Source: Solwaraspora sp. WMMA2065 (GTDB taxonomy: Bacteria; Actinomycetota; Actinomycetes; Mycobacteriales; Micromonosporaceae). Taken from it: 64,000 nucleotides of DNA. The first letter of the stretch is position 1, and each line of letters starts with the position of its first letter. Positions 41,792-49,825 of this stretch are shown piece by piece. Made by a program: the position numbers and the translations under genes. The notes under the pieces are model-generated. The model saw only the letters and a list, made by a program, of their open reading frames with translations. It made no database searches and was not told the DNA's origin. The stretch lies in assembly GCF_030345075.1 (NCBI RefSeq), contig NZ_CP128361.1:5766001-5830000 (forward strand). The letters are read 5' to 3'.

Positions 41792-42661
41792 TCAGGCCAA
41801 CGCCCGGCGGGACACCGCCGGCGGTCGGTCGCCCCGGATCGACGCCACCATGTCCAGCGCCCGCCGGGTCGCCGCGACCTGGTGCGCCCGGAACACCCGG
41901 GCACCCAACCAGGCGGAGACCGCCGTCGCCGCCAGGGTGCCCTCCAGCCGCTGGTCGACCGGCAGATCCAGGGTTTCCCCGATGAAATCCTTGTTGGAGA
42001 GGGCGACCAGGACCGGCCAGCCGGTGTCGACCAGTTCGGTGAGCCGCCGGGTGACCTCCAGCGAGTGCCGGGTGTTCTTGCCGAAATCGTGCGCCGGGTC
42101 GATCAGGATGCCGTCCGGCCGTACCCCGAGACCGACCGCGCGCTCGGCGAGGCCGGTCACGGTACCCACCACGTCGGCCACCACGTCGTCGAACGCGGCC
42201 CGGTGCGGTCGGGTTCGCGGCGCGGTTCCACCGGTGTGCGAGCAGATCAATCCTGCCCCGGTCGCCGCCGCGACCTCGGCGAGCCGGGGGTCCGCGCCGG
42301 CCCAGGTGTCGTTGAGCAGGTCGGCGCCGGCCACGACCGCCTCCCTGGCCACCTCGGCCCGCCAGGTGTCGATCGAGATGACCAGGTCCGGGAAGGCGGC
42401 CCGGACCGCCGCGATCGTGCCGACCGTACGGTCGATCTCCTCGGCCACGTCGACGGCGGTCCCGGGTCCGGCCTTCACCCCGCCGATGTCGACGATGTCC
42501 GCGCCGGCGTCGACCGCGGCGGCGACCGCGTGCAGGGCGGCGTCCGCCGCGAAGGTCGCGCCCCGGTCGAAGAACGAATCGGGCGTACGGTTGACGATCG
42601 CCATCACCGCGAGGTCCCCGGGTGCCAGGGACCGTCGGCCGAGCCGAAGCGTACGCCCCAT
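41792..42661 (-). CDS. folP: Dihydropteroate synthase-family protein (FolP2 type)
   Basis: TIM-barrel pterin-binding enzyme of 289 residues. Motifs are VMAIVNRTPDSFFDRG, DIVDIGGVKAGPG, VISIDTWRAEVAR, LLNDTWAG, DPAHDFGKNTRHSLE and VALSNKDFIGE. The GGVKAGPG loop and KDF segment, where canonical FolP1 has GGESTRPG and RK(S/R)F, mark it as the FolP2-like paralogue, whose M. tuberculosis counterpart lacks clear dihydropteroate synthase activity (recall). ATG 42661 is used. Its mycobacterial neighbours gpgS and the DivIVA-like gene are partly conserved here. Confidence 0.88.
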   Translation of the reverse strand: MGRTLRLGRRSLAPGDLAVMAIVNRTPDSFFDRGATFAADAALHAVAAAVDAGADIVDIGGVKAGPGTAVDVAEEIDRTVGTIAAVRAAFPDLVISIDTWRAEVAREAVVAGADLLNDTWAGADPRLAEVAAATGAGLICSHTGGTAPRTRPHRAAFDDVVADVVGTVTGLAERAVGLGVRPDGILIDPAHDFGKNTRHSLEVTRRLTELVDTGWPVLVALSNKDFIGETLDLPVDQRLEGTLAATAVSAWLGARVFRAHQVAATRRALDMVASIRGDRPPAVSRRALA

Positions 42662-42811
42662 CCGTGCCTCCGTTCCCGTCCCGCCTGCCAGGAGGCTATC
42701 CGGCTGCGGTACGCCAACTGCCGGCGGTCGCCGGGGCGGGAGAGCCCGCCGCGGGCCGGCGACTCGCCGCCGGGGGTCGCCCTCGCCGCGCCGGCATGTC
42801 ACGATTCGGTC

Positions 42812-43453
42812 ATGGATCAGTTTCTCCTCGTTCTGGTCGCCGCGTTGACCGTCGCCGCGGTCGTCTTCGGGGTCACCGTGCTCGTCACCGGCAACGACCC
42901 TGGGCTGGTCCCGGTCGAGCCGGACGGGCGGGCGGTCCCGCTGCCCGGCACCCGGCCGCTGCTGGAGCACGACGTCAGCCAGGTGCGGTTCGACACCGCG
43001 CTGCGCGGGTACCGGATGGCGCAGGTCGACCAGGCGCTGCGCCGGGCGGCGTACGACATCGGGTACAAGGACGAGTTGATCGAGGTGCTGCAGGCCGAGG
43101 TGGCCGCGCTGCGGGAAGGGCGGACCGAGGACGCCGACCAGTTGCGGCGGGCCCGGGACGCGGCCCTCGTGCCGGCCGTCGACCTGGCGGGGACCCCGGT
43201 GGCCGGCGCGTCGGCCGACCCTACCGAGTCGGCCGACCTCATCGCCGGCCCGACGGAGCCGGCCGGGGCCCTGGAATCAGCCAGCGCCGACCGGATCGAG
43301 TCCGTGCCCGCCGACGAGCCGCAGTCCGCGTCCGCCGACCGGTCGGAGTCCGCCCCGTCGCCCACGGCCGACGCAGCCGCCGGGCCGGGGAGCCGCCCGG
43401 CCGACGCAGCCGCCGGGCCGGAGATCCGCCCGGCCGACGGTGCTGCCAGGTGA
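42812..43453 (+). CDS. Membrane-anchored DivIVA-domain protein
   Basis: Protein of 213 residues. One N-terminal membrane helix (about 4-26) is followed by a short DivIVA motif, VSQVRFDTALRGYRMAQVDQALRRAAYDIGY in outline, and a coiled segment (ELIEVLQAEVAALREG). The last 110 residues are a disordered Ala/Pro/Ser/Glu tail with an in-frame 33-nt duplication (ADAAAGPGSRP, ADAAAGPEIRP). It matches Rv1209 by type and position (recall). CACGAT lies 6 nt before ATG 42812. Confidence 0.85.
   Translation: MDQFLLVLVAALTVAAVVFGVTVLVTGNDPGLVPVEPDGRAVPLPGTRPLLEHDVSQVRFDTALRGYRMAQVDQALRRAAYDIGYKDELIEVLQAEVAALREGRTEDADQLRRARDAALVPAVDLAGTPVAGASADPTESADLIAGPTEPAGALESASADRIESVPADEPQSASADRSESAPSPTADAAAGPGSRPADAAAGPEIRPADGAAR
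43367..43421 (+). repeat. 33-nt in-frame tandem duplication in the DivIVA-like tail
   Basis: GCCGACGCAGCCGCCGGGCC begins at 43367 and at 43400. Each unit encodes 11 residues, so the reading frame is kept. Confidence 0.85.
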
Positions 43454-43935
43454 GCGGTCCGAACGAGGCTGCCGCCGGCACCCCCGGCGCCGGCGAGGTG
43501 ACCGCGACGGTCATCATCCGGGCCCCGGCCGAACGAGTCTTTGCCGCCTTTACCGCCTGGGAGCGGCAGTCCGAGTGGATCCCCTTCACCGATGTGAAGG
43601 TCGTCTCGGGCGACGGCGGCGAGGGCAGCCTGATCGCGGCAGTCACCGCGGTCGGTCCGGTGGCGTTGCGCGACGAGATGCGGGTCGTCCGGGTCGACGC
43701 TCCGTACGAGGTCCGGGTGGTGCACTGCGGCACCTTGCTGCGCGGCCCGGGAGTGCTGCGCTGCACTCAGATGGACCACGACCGCACCCAGGTCGTCTGG
43801 CACGAGTGGTTCCACCTGCCCGGTGGCGTCGCCGGCCGGGTGGCCTGGCCGTTGCTCTGGCCCGGTTCCAAGGTGAGTCTGACCCAGGCGTTGAAGAAGT
43901 TCGGCCGGCTGGTCGAGACCGGGGCGCTGCCGTGA
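43450..43935 (+). CDS. SRPBCC-fold (polyketide cyclase/START-like) protein
   Basis: A small helix-grip protein of 161 residues that should bind a hydrophobic ligand. It has ATVIIRAPAERVFAAFTAWERQSEWIPFTDVK in outline, then RDEMRVVRVDAPYEVRVVHC, and ends with the long C-terminal helix SLTQALKKFGRLVE. The ligand is unknown. GTG 43450 overlaps the stop of the DivIVA-like gene by 4 nt, and its own stop overlaps the start of the glycosylase gene by 4 nt, so all three form one operon. Confidence 0.88.
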   Translation: MSGPNEAAAGTPGAGEVTATVIIRAPAERVFAAFTAWERQSEWIPFTDVKVVSGDGGEGSLIAAVTAVGPVALRDEMRVVRVDAPYEVRVVHCGTLLRGPGVLRCTQMDHDRTQVVWHEWFHLPGGVAGRVAWPLLWPGSKVSLTQALKKFGRLVETGALP

Positions 43936-44534
43936 CCGGGCTGAGCGTCGGGGCGGACGGCCTGGCCCGGTGCGGCTGGGGCGCCGGTTCCGCCGACTAC
44001 CGCCGGTACCACGACCAGGAGTGGGGCCGCCCGGTCCACGACGACGACGCACTGTACGAACGGCTGACCCTGGAAGCCTTCCAGTCCGGTTTGTCCTGGC
44101 TGACGATCCTTCGCAAGCGGGAGGCGTTCCGGGCCGCCTTCGACGGTTTCCGGATCGAGAAGGTTGCCGGGTACGGCCCGGCCGACGTCGAGCGGCTGCT
44201 CGCCGACGCCGGCATCGTCCGCAACCGGGCCAAGATCGAGGCCGCCGTGTCGAACGCGCGGGCCGTGCTCGACCTGCCCACCGGCCTGTCCGAGCTGCTC
44301 TGGCGACACGCCCCGCCGCCCCGGTCCGCCCGGCTCGCCTCGATGGACCAGGTGCCGGCAGTCACCGCCGAGTCGACCGCGTTGGCCCGGGAGCTCAAAC
44401 GGCACGGCCTCCGGTTCGTCGGACCCACCACCGCGTACGCGTTGATGCAGGCGACGGGGATGGTCGACGACCATGTCGCCGGCTGCCACGTGCCGCCGCC
44501 GACCCGGCCCGGCGGTCCGGTCGTGGTCCGGTGA
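43932..44534 (+). CDS. tag: DNA-3-methyladenine glycosylase I
   Basis: Base-excision repair enzyme removing 3-methyladenine; 200 residues. The family start RCGWGAGSADYRRYHDQEWGRPVHDD in outline has the zinc-binding Cys. Further on are FQSGLSWLTILRKREAFR and RNRAKIEAAVSNARAV, and near the end FVGPTTAYALMQATGMVDDHVAGCH, which carries the remaining His/Cys zinc ligands. It is translationally coupled to the upstream SRPBCC gene. Confidence 0.95.
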   Translation: MTGLSVGADGLARCGWGAGSADYRRYHDQEWGRPVHDDDALYERLTLEAFQSGLSWLTILRKREAFRAAFDGFRIEKVAGYGPADVERLLADAGIVRNRAKIEAAVSNARAVLDLPTGLSELLWRHAPPPRSARLASMDQVPAVTAESTALARELKRHGLRFVGPTTAYALMQATGMVDDHVAGCHVPPPTRPGGPVVVR

Positions 44535-44566
44535 TCCGCCGCCCCGCGTCGTGATGAGATAGGAGC

Positions 44567-45193
44567 ATGCGCGAGATCAGTCAGCTCGACGATCAGCCCG
44601 CGACGCCCGGCCCGGCCCGGTCCGGCACCGGCGCCTGGGCGGTGGTCATCCCGGCCCAGCGCTACGAGGCGGAGCGGCTGTTCCACCACGACACGCTGGA
44701 ATTGACCGGCCTCGACGGTGACCCCCGGCCGCCGTACGGTGCGCCGGTGCTGGTCGTCTCCGACGGTGACCCCCGGTTCGTCGTCGCGCTCGGCCGGATC
44801 GGCGGAGCCGGCGGCGGCGCCGAGGGCGGGGAGACCCGGGCGGCCGAGCCCGAACCGCTGGTGGTGCACTACACCTGCCGGGCCTTCGACGAGCCGGTGC
44901 CAGCGGCCGCCCTGCGGCTGACCGGGGCGGTGACCCCGGTGGACGTGGCCACCTACCGGTCATTGGCCGGCCGGCTCGCCCCGGCCGGTGACCGTCGCGC
45001 CTGGCTGGTCAGCGTCGACCTGCCGATCGAGGCACCGACGGCGGCGGAGGCGGTCCGGCTGTTCTGGTCGTACGTGCGCGAGCTCGGGCCCCGCGAACTG
45101 CCGGCCTTCGTCTACCCGAGCGGCAACGAGCTTGCCATGCAGGCGTTCGTGCTCGGTGCCGAGGCCAACCAGGACCCCGAGGAGGACGACTGA
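44567..45193 (+). CDS. Conserved actinobacterial protein of unknown function
   Basis: Protein of 208 residues, acidic, without membrane helices or known motifs. It contains WAVVIPAQRYEAERLFHHD, a HYTCRAFDEPVP segment, and VSVDLPIEAPTAAEAVRLFWSYVRELGP, then AFVYPSGNELAMQAFVLGAEANQDPEEDD. It looks like a small soluble alpha/beta protein. It is 32 bp downstream of the glycosylase and likely in the same operon. Confidence 0.72.
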   Translation: MREISQLDDQPATPGPARSGTGAWAVVIPAQRYEAERLFHHDTLELTGLDGDPRPPYGAPVLVVSDGDPRFVVALGRIGGAGGGAEGGETRAAEPEPLVVHYTCRAFDEPVPAAALRLTGAVTPVDVATYRSLAGRLAPAGDRRAWLVSVDLPIEAPTAAEAVRLFWSYVRELGPRELPAFVYPSGNELAMQAFVLGAEANQDPEEDD

Positions 45194-45245
45194 CGGCTGC
45201 GGCCCGGTCAGCGGGCACGCGGCTCCTGGTCAGGCCGTGCCGGCT

Positions 45246-46037
45246 TCAGCGCCCGTCGAACACCGGCCGCTGCTTGGCGACGAACGCCGCCGTCGCCTGC
45301 CGGTGATCGGTGGTTGCACCACAGATCGACTGGGCCTGCGTCTCCGCGGCCAGCGCGTCGGCCAGCGAACCTGAGGCGCCGATGGACAGCGCCCGCTTGA
45401 TCGCCCCGTACGCGACGGTCGGCCCGGCCGCCAACCGCTCGGCGAGTTCGTAGGCGACCGGCAGAATCTGCTCATCGTCGTCGACCAGCTGGTTGAGCAG
45501 CCCGATCCGGTGTGCCTCGGCGGCTGGCACCGGCTGTGCCAGCAGTAGCAGTTCGGACGCCTTCGGGTAGCCGACCAGCCGGGGCAACGCCCACGAGGCG
45601 CCGGTGTCCATCGCCAGCCCGACGTTGGCGAACGCCATCAGGAAGCTGGTCCGTGGCCCACCGATCCGCAGATCGGCCAGCATTGCCAGCGAAGCGCCGG
45701 CACCGGCCGCCGCGCCGCGGACCGCGGCGACCACCGGCTTGGACAGCCCGGCCAGCCGCGTGGCGATCGGGTTGTAGTGCTCCCGGACGGTGTCCAGCGG
45801 CTCAGCCGTCCCGGACTCCAGCGTCTCGACGTGTTCGCGCAGGTCCTGACCCACGCAGAAGGCCCGCCCGGCGCCGGCCAGCACCACCGCCCGGCAGCCG
45901 GGGTCGGTCTCCACCTCGGCCAGCGCGTCGCGCAGCGCCTCCTTGAGCTCGACGTTCAGCGAGTTGAGCGAGTCAGGCCGGTTCAGGGTCAACGTGACGA
46001 CCGCCCCCCGACGGTCGACGATCAGTGCCTCGGTCAC
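45246..46037 (-). CDS. Enoyl-CoA hydratase/isomerase (PaaG-like)
   Basis: Crotonase-fold enzyme of 263 residues. The oxyanion-hole segments are AGAGRAFCVGQDLREH and AAVRGAAAGAGASLAMLADLRIG, followed by FANVGLAMDTGASWALPRLVG. The Asp in MDTGASW matches the catalytic Asp of PaaG-type isomerases acting on oxepin-CoA, and the adjacent PaaX-family repressor gene supports a link to phenylacetate or related aromatic acid breakdown. It starts at GTG 46037, 48 bp after paaX, in the same operon. Confidence 0.9.
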   Translation of the reverse strand: MTEALIVDRRGAVVTLTLNRPDSLNSLNVELKEALRDALAEVETDPGCRAVVLAGAGRAFCVGQDLREHVETLESGTAEPLDTVREHYNPIATRLAGLSKPVVAAVRGAAAGAGASLAMLADLRIGGPRTSFLMAFANVGLAMDTGASWALPRLVGYPKASELLLLAQPVPAAEAHRIGLLNQLVDDDEQILPVAYELAERLAAGPTVAYGAIKRALSIGASGSLADALAAETQAQSICGATTDHRQATAAFVAKQRPVFDGR

Positions 46038-46085
46038 CTCGGACGCCCCTTTCGTTAGGCTGGCTGGAGTTTGCGTCGGTACGGC

Positions 46086-46898
46086 TCAGCGCGGGCCGCC
46101 GTCGCGCTGGCCGAGCTCCAGGCACCTGTCGACGTACCGGTCGGCGGCCGGGCGCAGCCGGGTGGCGTGCCGGTCGAAGAAGGTCGCCGCGCTCGTCCCA
46201 GGCCAGCGTTCCGGCAGCAGCGCCGGAGGGAGTTGCGGATCTCGGAACAGGAACCCACGCCAGGCGTGGACCAGCTGGAACCGGGCGGCGTACGCCTCCT
46301 CGTCGTCGCTGCGTACGGTCACCTTTGCCAATTTCGGTCGCTGCCCGGCGACGAACCGCTCGTAGGCCTGTCCGATCTCGGCCAGGTCCCAGGCGCGGCG
46401 GACCAGCGCGGCGGCCCCGGTGGTGCCGGCGGCGTGCGCGGCGGTGAACCGCTCGAACCGTACGCCGGCCTCGGCCAGCATGCCGTCGACCTCGCCGGCG
46501 GCCCGGGTCGCCACCCAGGTGTGCTCGTCCAGCATCCCGTAGCCGAGGTAGCTCAGGTTGGCGCACAGCCGTTGCCGGCCCCGCCGACCGCCGGGTGGGT
46601 CGAGTACCAGCAGGTCGAACTTGCCGTCCCAGCTGATTCTGCCGGTGCGGTAGATCCGGGCGGCCGCCTCGTCCAGCCGCCGGGCGGCTTTCGGGGTCAG
46701 CAGATAGCCCGGGCCGGCGGCCAGCCGAAGCGGTTGCAGCCATCCCTGCCGGACCATCCGGGAGACGGCGGTGCGTACGGCGGGCGGCGCGATCCCGAGC
46801 GGGGCCAGCAGCTTGACCAGGGCAGCAACGGGCGCGCGACCACCTCGTGGCCGAAGATGGTCACCGAACAGGTCGAAGAGCGCCGACCGTGCCTGCAT
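46086..46898 (-). CDS. paaX: PaaX-family transcriptional repressor
   Basis: Repressor of 270 residues. The N-terminal winged helix (RSALFDLFGDHLRPRGG; PPAVRTAVSRMVRQGWLQPLR) is followed by the PaaX effector region (YRTGRISWDGKFDLLVLDPPGGRRG) and the C-terminal PaaX domain (WRGFLFRDPQLPPALLPERWPG). Family members respond to phenylacetyl-CoA. Only one candidate target, the enoyl-CoA hydratase, lies here. A long paired inverted repeat lies 11 bp upstream of the start. Confidence 0.9.
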   Translation of the reverse strand: MQARSALFDLFGDHLRPRGGRAPVAALVKLLAPLGIAPPAVRTAVSRMVRQGWLQPLRLAAGPGYLLTPKAARRLDEAAARIYRTGRISWDGKFDLLVLDPPGGRRGRQRLCANLSYLGYGMLDEHTWVATRAAGEVDGMLAEAGVRFERFTAAHAAGTTGAAALVRRAWDLAEIGQAYERFVAGQRPKLAKVTVRSDDEEAYAARFQLVHAWRGFLFRDPQLPPALLPERWPGTSAATFFDRHATRLRPAADRYVDRCLELGQRDGGPR

Positions 46899-46908
46899 GA
46901 CCGCACAT

Positions 46909-46947
46909 TGTGACAGCCCACTTCAAGATAAGCTAGACGCTGTCACA
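46909..46947. promoter_or_regulatory. Candidate PaaX operator, spaced inverted repeat
   Basis: Perfect 9-bp arms TGTGACAGC (46909-46917) and GCTGTCACA (46939-46947), 21 bp apart, so the half sites lie about three helical turns apart on one face. It begins 11 bp upstream of the paaX ATG and fits autoregulation by a dimeric repressor. It also lies about 140 bp upstream of the DUF3117 gene. Confidence 0.65.
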
Positions 46948-47088
46948 GCATTGTGGCCTCGGTTTGGGTCCGGCGGTGTTCATCAGGGAAAATCGTTGGT
47001 CGGCACCGTGGCAGTGGGATGCGGTGAGACTTACGAGGTGGCTGGGGTGCTCCCCAGCGGCCCTGGGGCAAGTCTGAGGGGAGACAAC

Positions 47089-47256
47089 ATGGCGGCGATG
47101 AAGCCGCGGACGGGCGACGGTCCGCTGGAGGTCACCAAGGAGGGCCGGGGCATCGTCATGCGGGTTCCGCTGGAGGGTGGGGGTCGACTCGTCGTCGAGA
47201 TGACACCGGACGAGGCCAACGCGCTCGGTGATGCGCTGAAGGCCGCCGCAGGCTGA
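47089..47256 (+). CDS. DUF3117 small conserved protein
   Basis: A 55-residue protein found almost unchanged across actinobacteria: MAAMKPRTGDGPLEVTKEGR, then GIVMRVPLEGGGRLVVEM and TPDEANALGDALKAA. Function is unknown; M. tuberculosis has one at Rv1211 beside tagA (recall). The ATG has a GAGGGGAG ribosome-binding site. It is shorter than most gene finders report with confidence. Confidence 0.92.
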   Translation: MAAMKPRTGDGPLEVTKEGRGIVMRVPLEGGGRLVVEMTPDEANALGDALKAAAG

Positions 47257-47397
47257 TCGAGCCGGACCCGGGGCCGACGCTGGCCCACGGGTCGACATAG
47301 CGACGGTTGACGAGTCCGCCGATCCGGCCCCCGCCGGGTCGGCGGACTCGGTACGCCGTGGGCAGCACCCAATCCTGTACCTGGAGGTAACCCCGGC

Positions 47398-48954
47398 GTG
47401 TTCGCCATCCGTCTGCTGGCGGAGACCACCGCCGCCGGCACCATCGTCCTGCCCGTCGAGCCGGACCCCGGGCCGGCCGGCGCGCGGCTCGGACCACTGC
47501 CCGACCAGTTGGCGCTCGACGGCGACCGCGCGGAGTTCACCGCGTCGGCCGCCGCGATGCTGACCCGCACCGGGCACGACGGCAGCGCCGGCGAGATTCA
47601 CGTGCTGCACCGGCCCCAGCACTCGCCGTACCAGGTGATCCTGGTCGGGGTCGGCCCGGCCGACGAGGCCGGCTGGCGGACGGCGGGCGCGGCCGTCGGC
47701 GGGCTGCTGCGCCGGGCCGTCGACGCCGAGCCGGTCGGAGGTCCGTGCCTGGTCGCCGTGCCACCGCAGGCGGGCCCGGCGGCGGTCCGCGGGTTCGCCG
47801 AAGGCTGCTGGCTGGCCGGATACCGGTTCACCGCGCCGGGCGAGTCCCGCCCGGTCGTACCGGGCGAGTCCCGCCCGGCCGCAGACACCGACCAGACACA
47901 CGACGGTCTGCCGGTGGTGCTGCTCGCCCATCCGCCCACCGAGGCGGCCGAACAAGCGTTGCGGTACGCCCGGGCGACCGCCGCCGCCACCTACCTGGCC
48001 CGGAACCTGACCAACATGCCGTCCTCGGTCAAGAACCCGGCCTGGTTCGCCGATCAGGTCGTCGCCGCGGCGGCCGACCGACCCGGGCTGACCGTCTCGG
48101 TACGCGGCCCGGCGGAGCTGGCCGCCGAGGGGTTCGGCGCGCTACTGGCGGTCGGCGGCGGTTCGGCGGCCGGTCCCCGCCTGGTGGAGATCGACTGGTC
48201 CCCGCCGCACGCCGGGCGGCACGTGGTGCTCGCCGGCAAAGGCATCACGTTCGACACCGGCGGGATTTCGATCAAGCCGGTGGACGGGATGAAGCTGATG
48301 CGCAAGGACATGGGCGGGGCCGCCGCGGTGGTCGCCACCGCCGTCGCGGCCGCCGACCTGGAGCTGCCGGTACGGCTCACCGTGCTGGTTCCGCTCGCCG
48401 AGAACATGCTCAGCGGCGCCGCGTTCCGCCCGGGTGACGTGGTGCGGCACTACGGCGGGCGGACCAGCGAGACCACCAACTCCGACGCCGAGGGCCGGTT
48501 GGTGCTGGCCGACGCGATCAGCTACGCGGTCAGCAGGTTCACCCCGGACTATCTGGTCGACCTGGCCACCCTCACCGGGGCGAACGCGATCGCCCTGGGC
48601 CGGCGTACCGCCGCGCTGTACAGCGAGGACGACGACCTGGCCGGAGCGCTGCTCGACGCCTCGGCGGCGGCCGGGGAGGGCGCGTGGCGGATGCCGCTGC
48701 ACGCCGACTACGTCGAGTACCTGGGCAGCGAGATCGCCGACCTGTTCAGCGCCCCGGACCGGGGGGCCGGCTCGGTGGTGGCCGCGCTCTACCTGCGCGA
48801 GTTCACCGGGCCGTTGCGCGACCGTTGGGCACACTACGACATGTCCGCCCCGGCCTGGTCCGACGACGACCACGCCGAGCTGACCCGGGGCGCAACCGGC
48901 TGGGGGGTCCGGACGTTGGTGCGCTGGCTGACCGCGCTCGACCCGGCGGCATGA
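47398..48954 (+). CDS. pepA: Leucyl aminopeptidase (M17 family)
   Basis: Hexameric metallo-aminopeptidase of 518 residues. The catalytic C-terminal domain has KGITFDTGGISIKPVDGMKLMRKDMGGAAA (in outline; catalytic Lys281) and NSDAEGRLVLADA (361-373), with metal ligands Asp363 and Glu365 and catalytic Arg367. An in-frame 24-nt duplication in the linker gives PGESRPV-VPGESRPA (about 147-160). GTG 47398 follows GGAGGTAA. It removes N-terminal residues from peptides in the cytoplasm. Confidence 0.94.
   Translation: MFAIRLLAETTAAGTIVLPVEPDPGPAGARLGPLPDQLALDGDRAEFTASAAAMLTRTGHDGSAGEIHVLHRPQHSPYQVILVGVGPADEAGWRTAGAAVGGLLRRAVDAEPVGGPCLVAVPPQAGPAAVRGFAEGCWLAGYRFTAPGESRPVVPGESRPAADTDQTHDGLPVVLLAHPPTEAAEQALRYARATAAATYLARNLTNMPSSVKNPAWFADQVVAAAADRPGLTVSVRGPAELAAEGFGALLAVGGGSAAGPRLVEIDWSPPHAGRHVVLAGKGITFDTGGISIKPVDGMKLMRKDMGGAAAVVATAVAAADLELPVRLTVLVPLAENMLSGAAFRPGDVVRHYGGRTSETTNSDAEGRLVLADAISYAVSRFTPDYLVDLATLTGANAIALGRRTAALYSEDDDLAGALLDASAAAGEGAWRMPLHADYVEYLGSEIADLFSAPDRGAGSVVAALYLREFTGPLRDRWAHYDMSAPAWSDDDHAELTRGATGWGVRTLVRWLTALDPAA
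47836..47878 (+). repeat. 24-nt in-frame tandem duplication in pepA
   Basis: CCGGGCGAGTCCCGCCCGG at 47836-47854 and at 47860-47878, giving two copies of PGESRP in the linker between the two aminopeptidase domains. Confidence 0.85.
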
Positions 48955-48968
48955 CCGCCGGTCGCAGG

Positions 48969-49622
48969 TCAGCGCCGTACCGCCGCCAGCAGCCCGTCGC
49001 CGGCCGGCAGCAGCGCCGGCACCCACTCCTCGGCTTCCCGGATCGACTTGACCAGTTCACGGATGGCGACCGTGTCGGGGTCGCGCGCCGCCGGGTCGCC
49101 GATTCGGCCACCGGCCAGCGCCCCGTGTACCGCCAGGATGCCGCCGGGGCGCAGCAGCCGCAGCGCCGCGTCGACGATCGCGCCGAACTCGGCGCTGTCG
49201 CCGTCGACGAAGATCATGTCGTACACCGAGTCGGCCAGCCGGGGGAGCACATCGAGCGCCCGGCCGGTGATGATCCGGGTCCGCGACGTCGGGTAGCCGG
49301 CCTCGACAAAGATCCGCCGAGCCATCCGCTGGTGCTCGTTCTCCACGTCGATCGTGGTCAGCACCCCGTCAGGGCGCATCCCGCGCAGCAGCCAGACGCC
49401 ACTCACCCCGGTCCCGGTGCCGATCTCGACGACGGCGCGCGCGTTACCGGCAGCGGCGAGCAGCCGCAGCGTCGCGCCAGCGTCCGGCGAGACCGGGCGC
49501 AGCCCGACCTCCTCGGCCAGGCTACGGGCGGTACGCAGCACCAGGTCCTCGGCGGCGTACCCGGTGACGAACTGGAGGGCCTGGGGCGCCGTCCAGGCAG
49601 GGGGTCGGGTGACCGGGTGGAT
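48969..49622 (-). CDS. SAM-dependent O-methyltransferase, probable AUC start
   Basis: Class I methyltransferase of the O-methyltransferase-3 family. The SAM motif is VVEIGTGTGVSGVWLLRGM, followed by TTIDVENEHQ and DMIFVDGDSAEF. The first in-frame ATG/GTG/TTG is GTG 49541, giving 190 residues. The conserved family N-terminus (TAPQALQFVTGYAAEDLVLR) is intact upstream of it in the same frame. It begins at an ATC (49620-49622) that stands 6 nt after a GGAGG site, giving 217 residues. I take the ATC as start with moderate confidence. Mycobacterial Rv1220c is of this kind (recall). Confidence 0.78.
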   Translation of the reverse strand: MHPVTRPPAWTAPQALQFVTGYAAEDLVLRTARSLAEEVGLRPVSPDAGATLRLLAAAGNARAVVEIGTGTGVSGVWLLRGMRPDGVLTTIDVENEHQRMARRIFVEAGYPTSRTRIITGRALDVLPRLADSVYDMIFVDGDSAEFGAIVDAALRLLRPGGILAVHGALAGGRIGDPAARDPDTVAIRELVKSIREAEEWVPALLPAGDGLLAAVRR

Positions 49623-49825
49623 GGCGCACCTCCAGCGAAGGGTCGGGCGGCGGTTGCCGGTACGAGCCTAGAGCGCCGCTGGTCGACCGGCTGGGCGGGC
49701 ACCGGGGCAGACCGCTGTTCGGTGACCGCTGAATGTTCTTCGATTATCCGTGCAATCCTGGACGCGGAGCGATGTCACCGATCCGACCGGTGCCGTCGCG
49801 CTGGGGGATGGACTGGGAGGCAACC

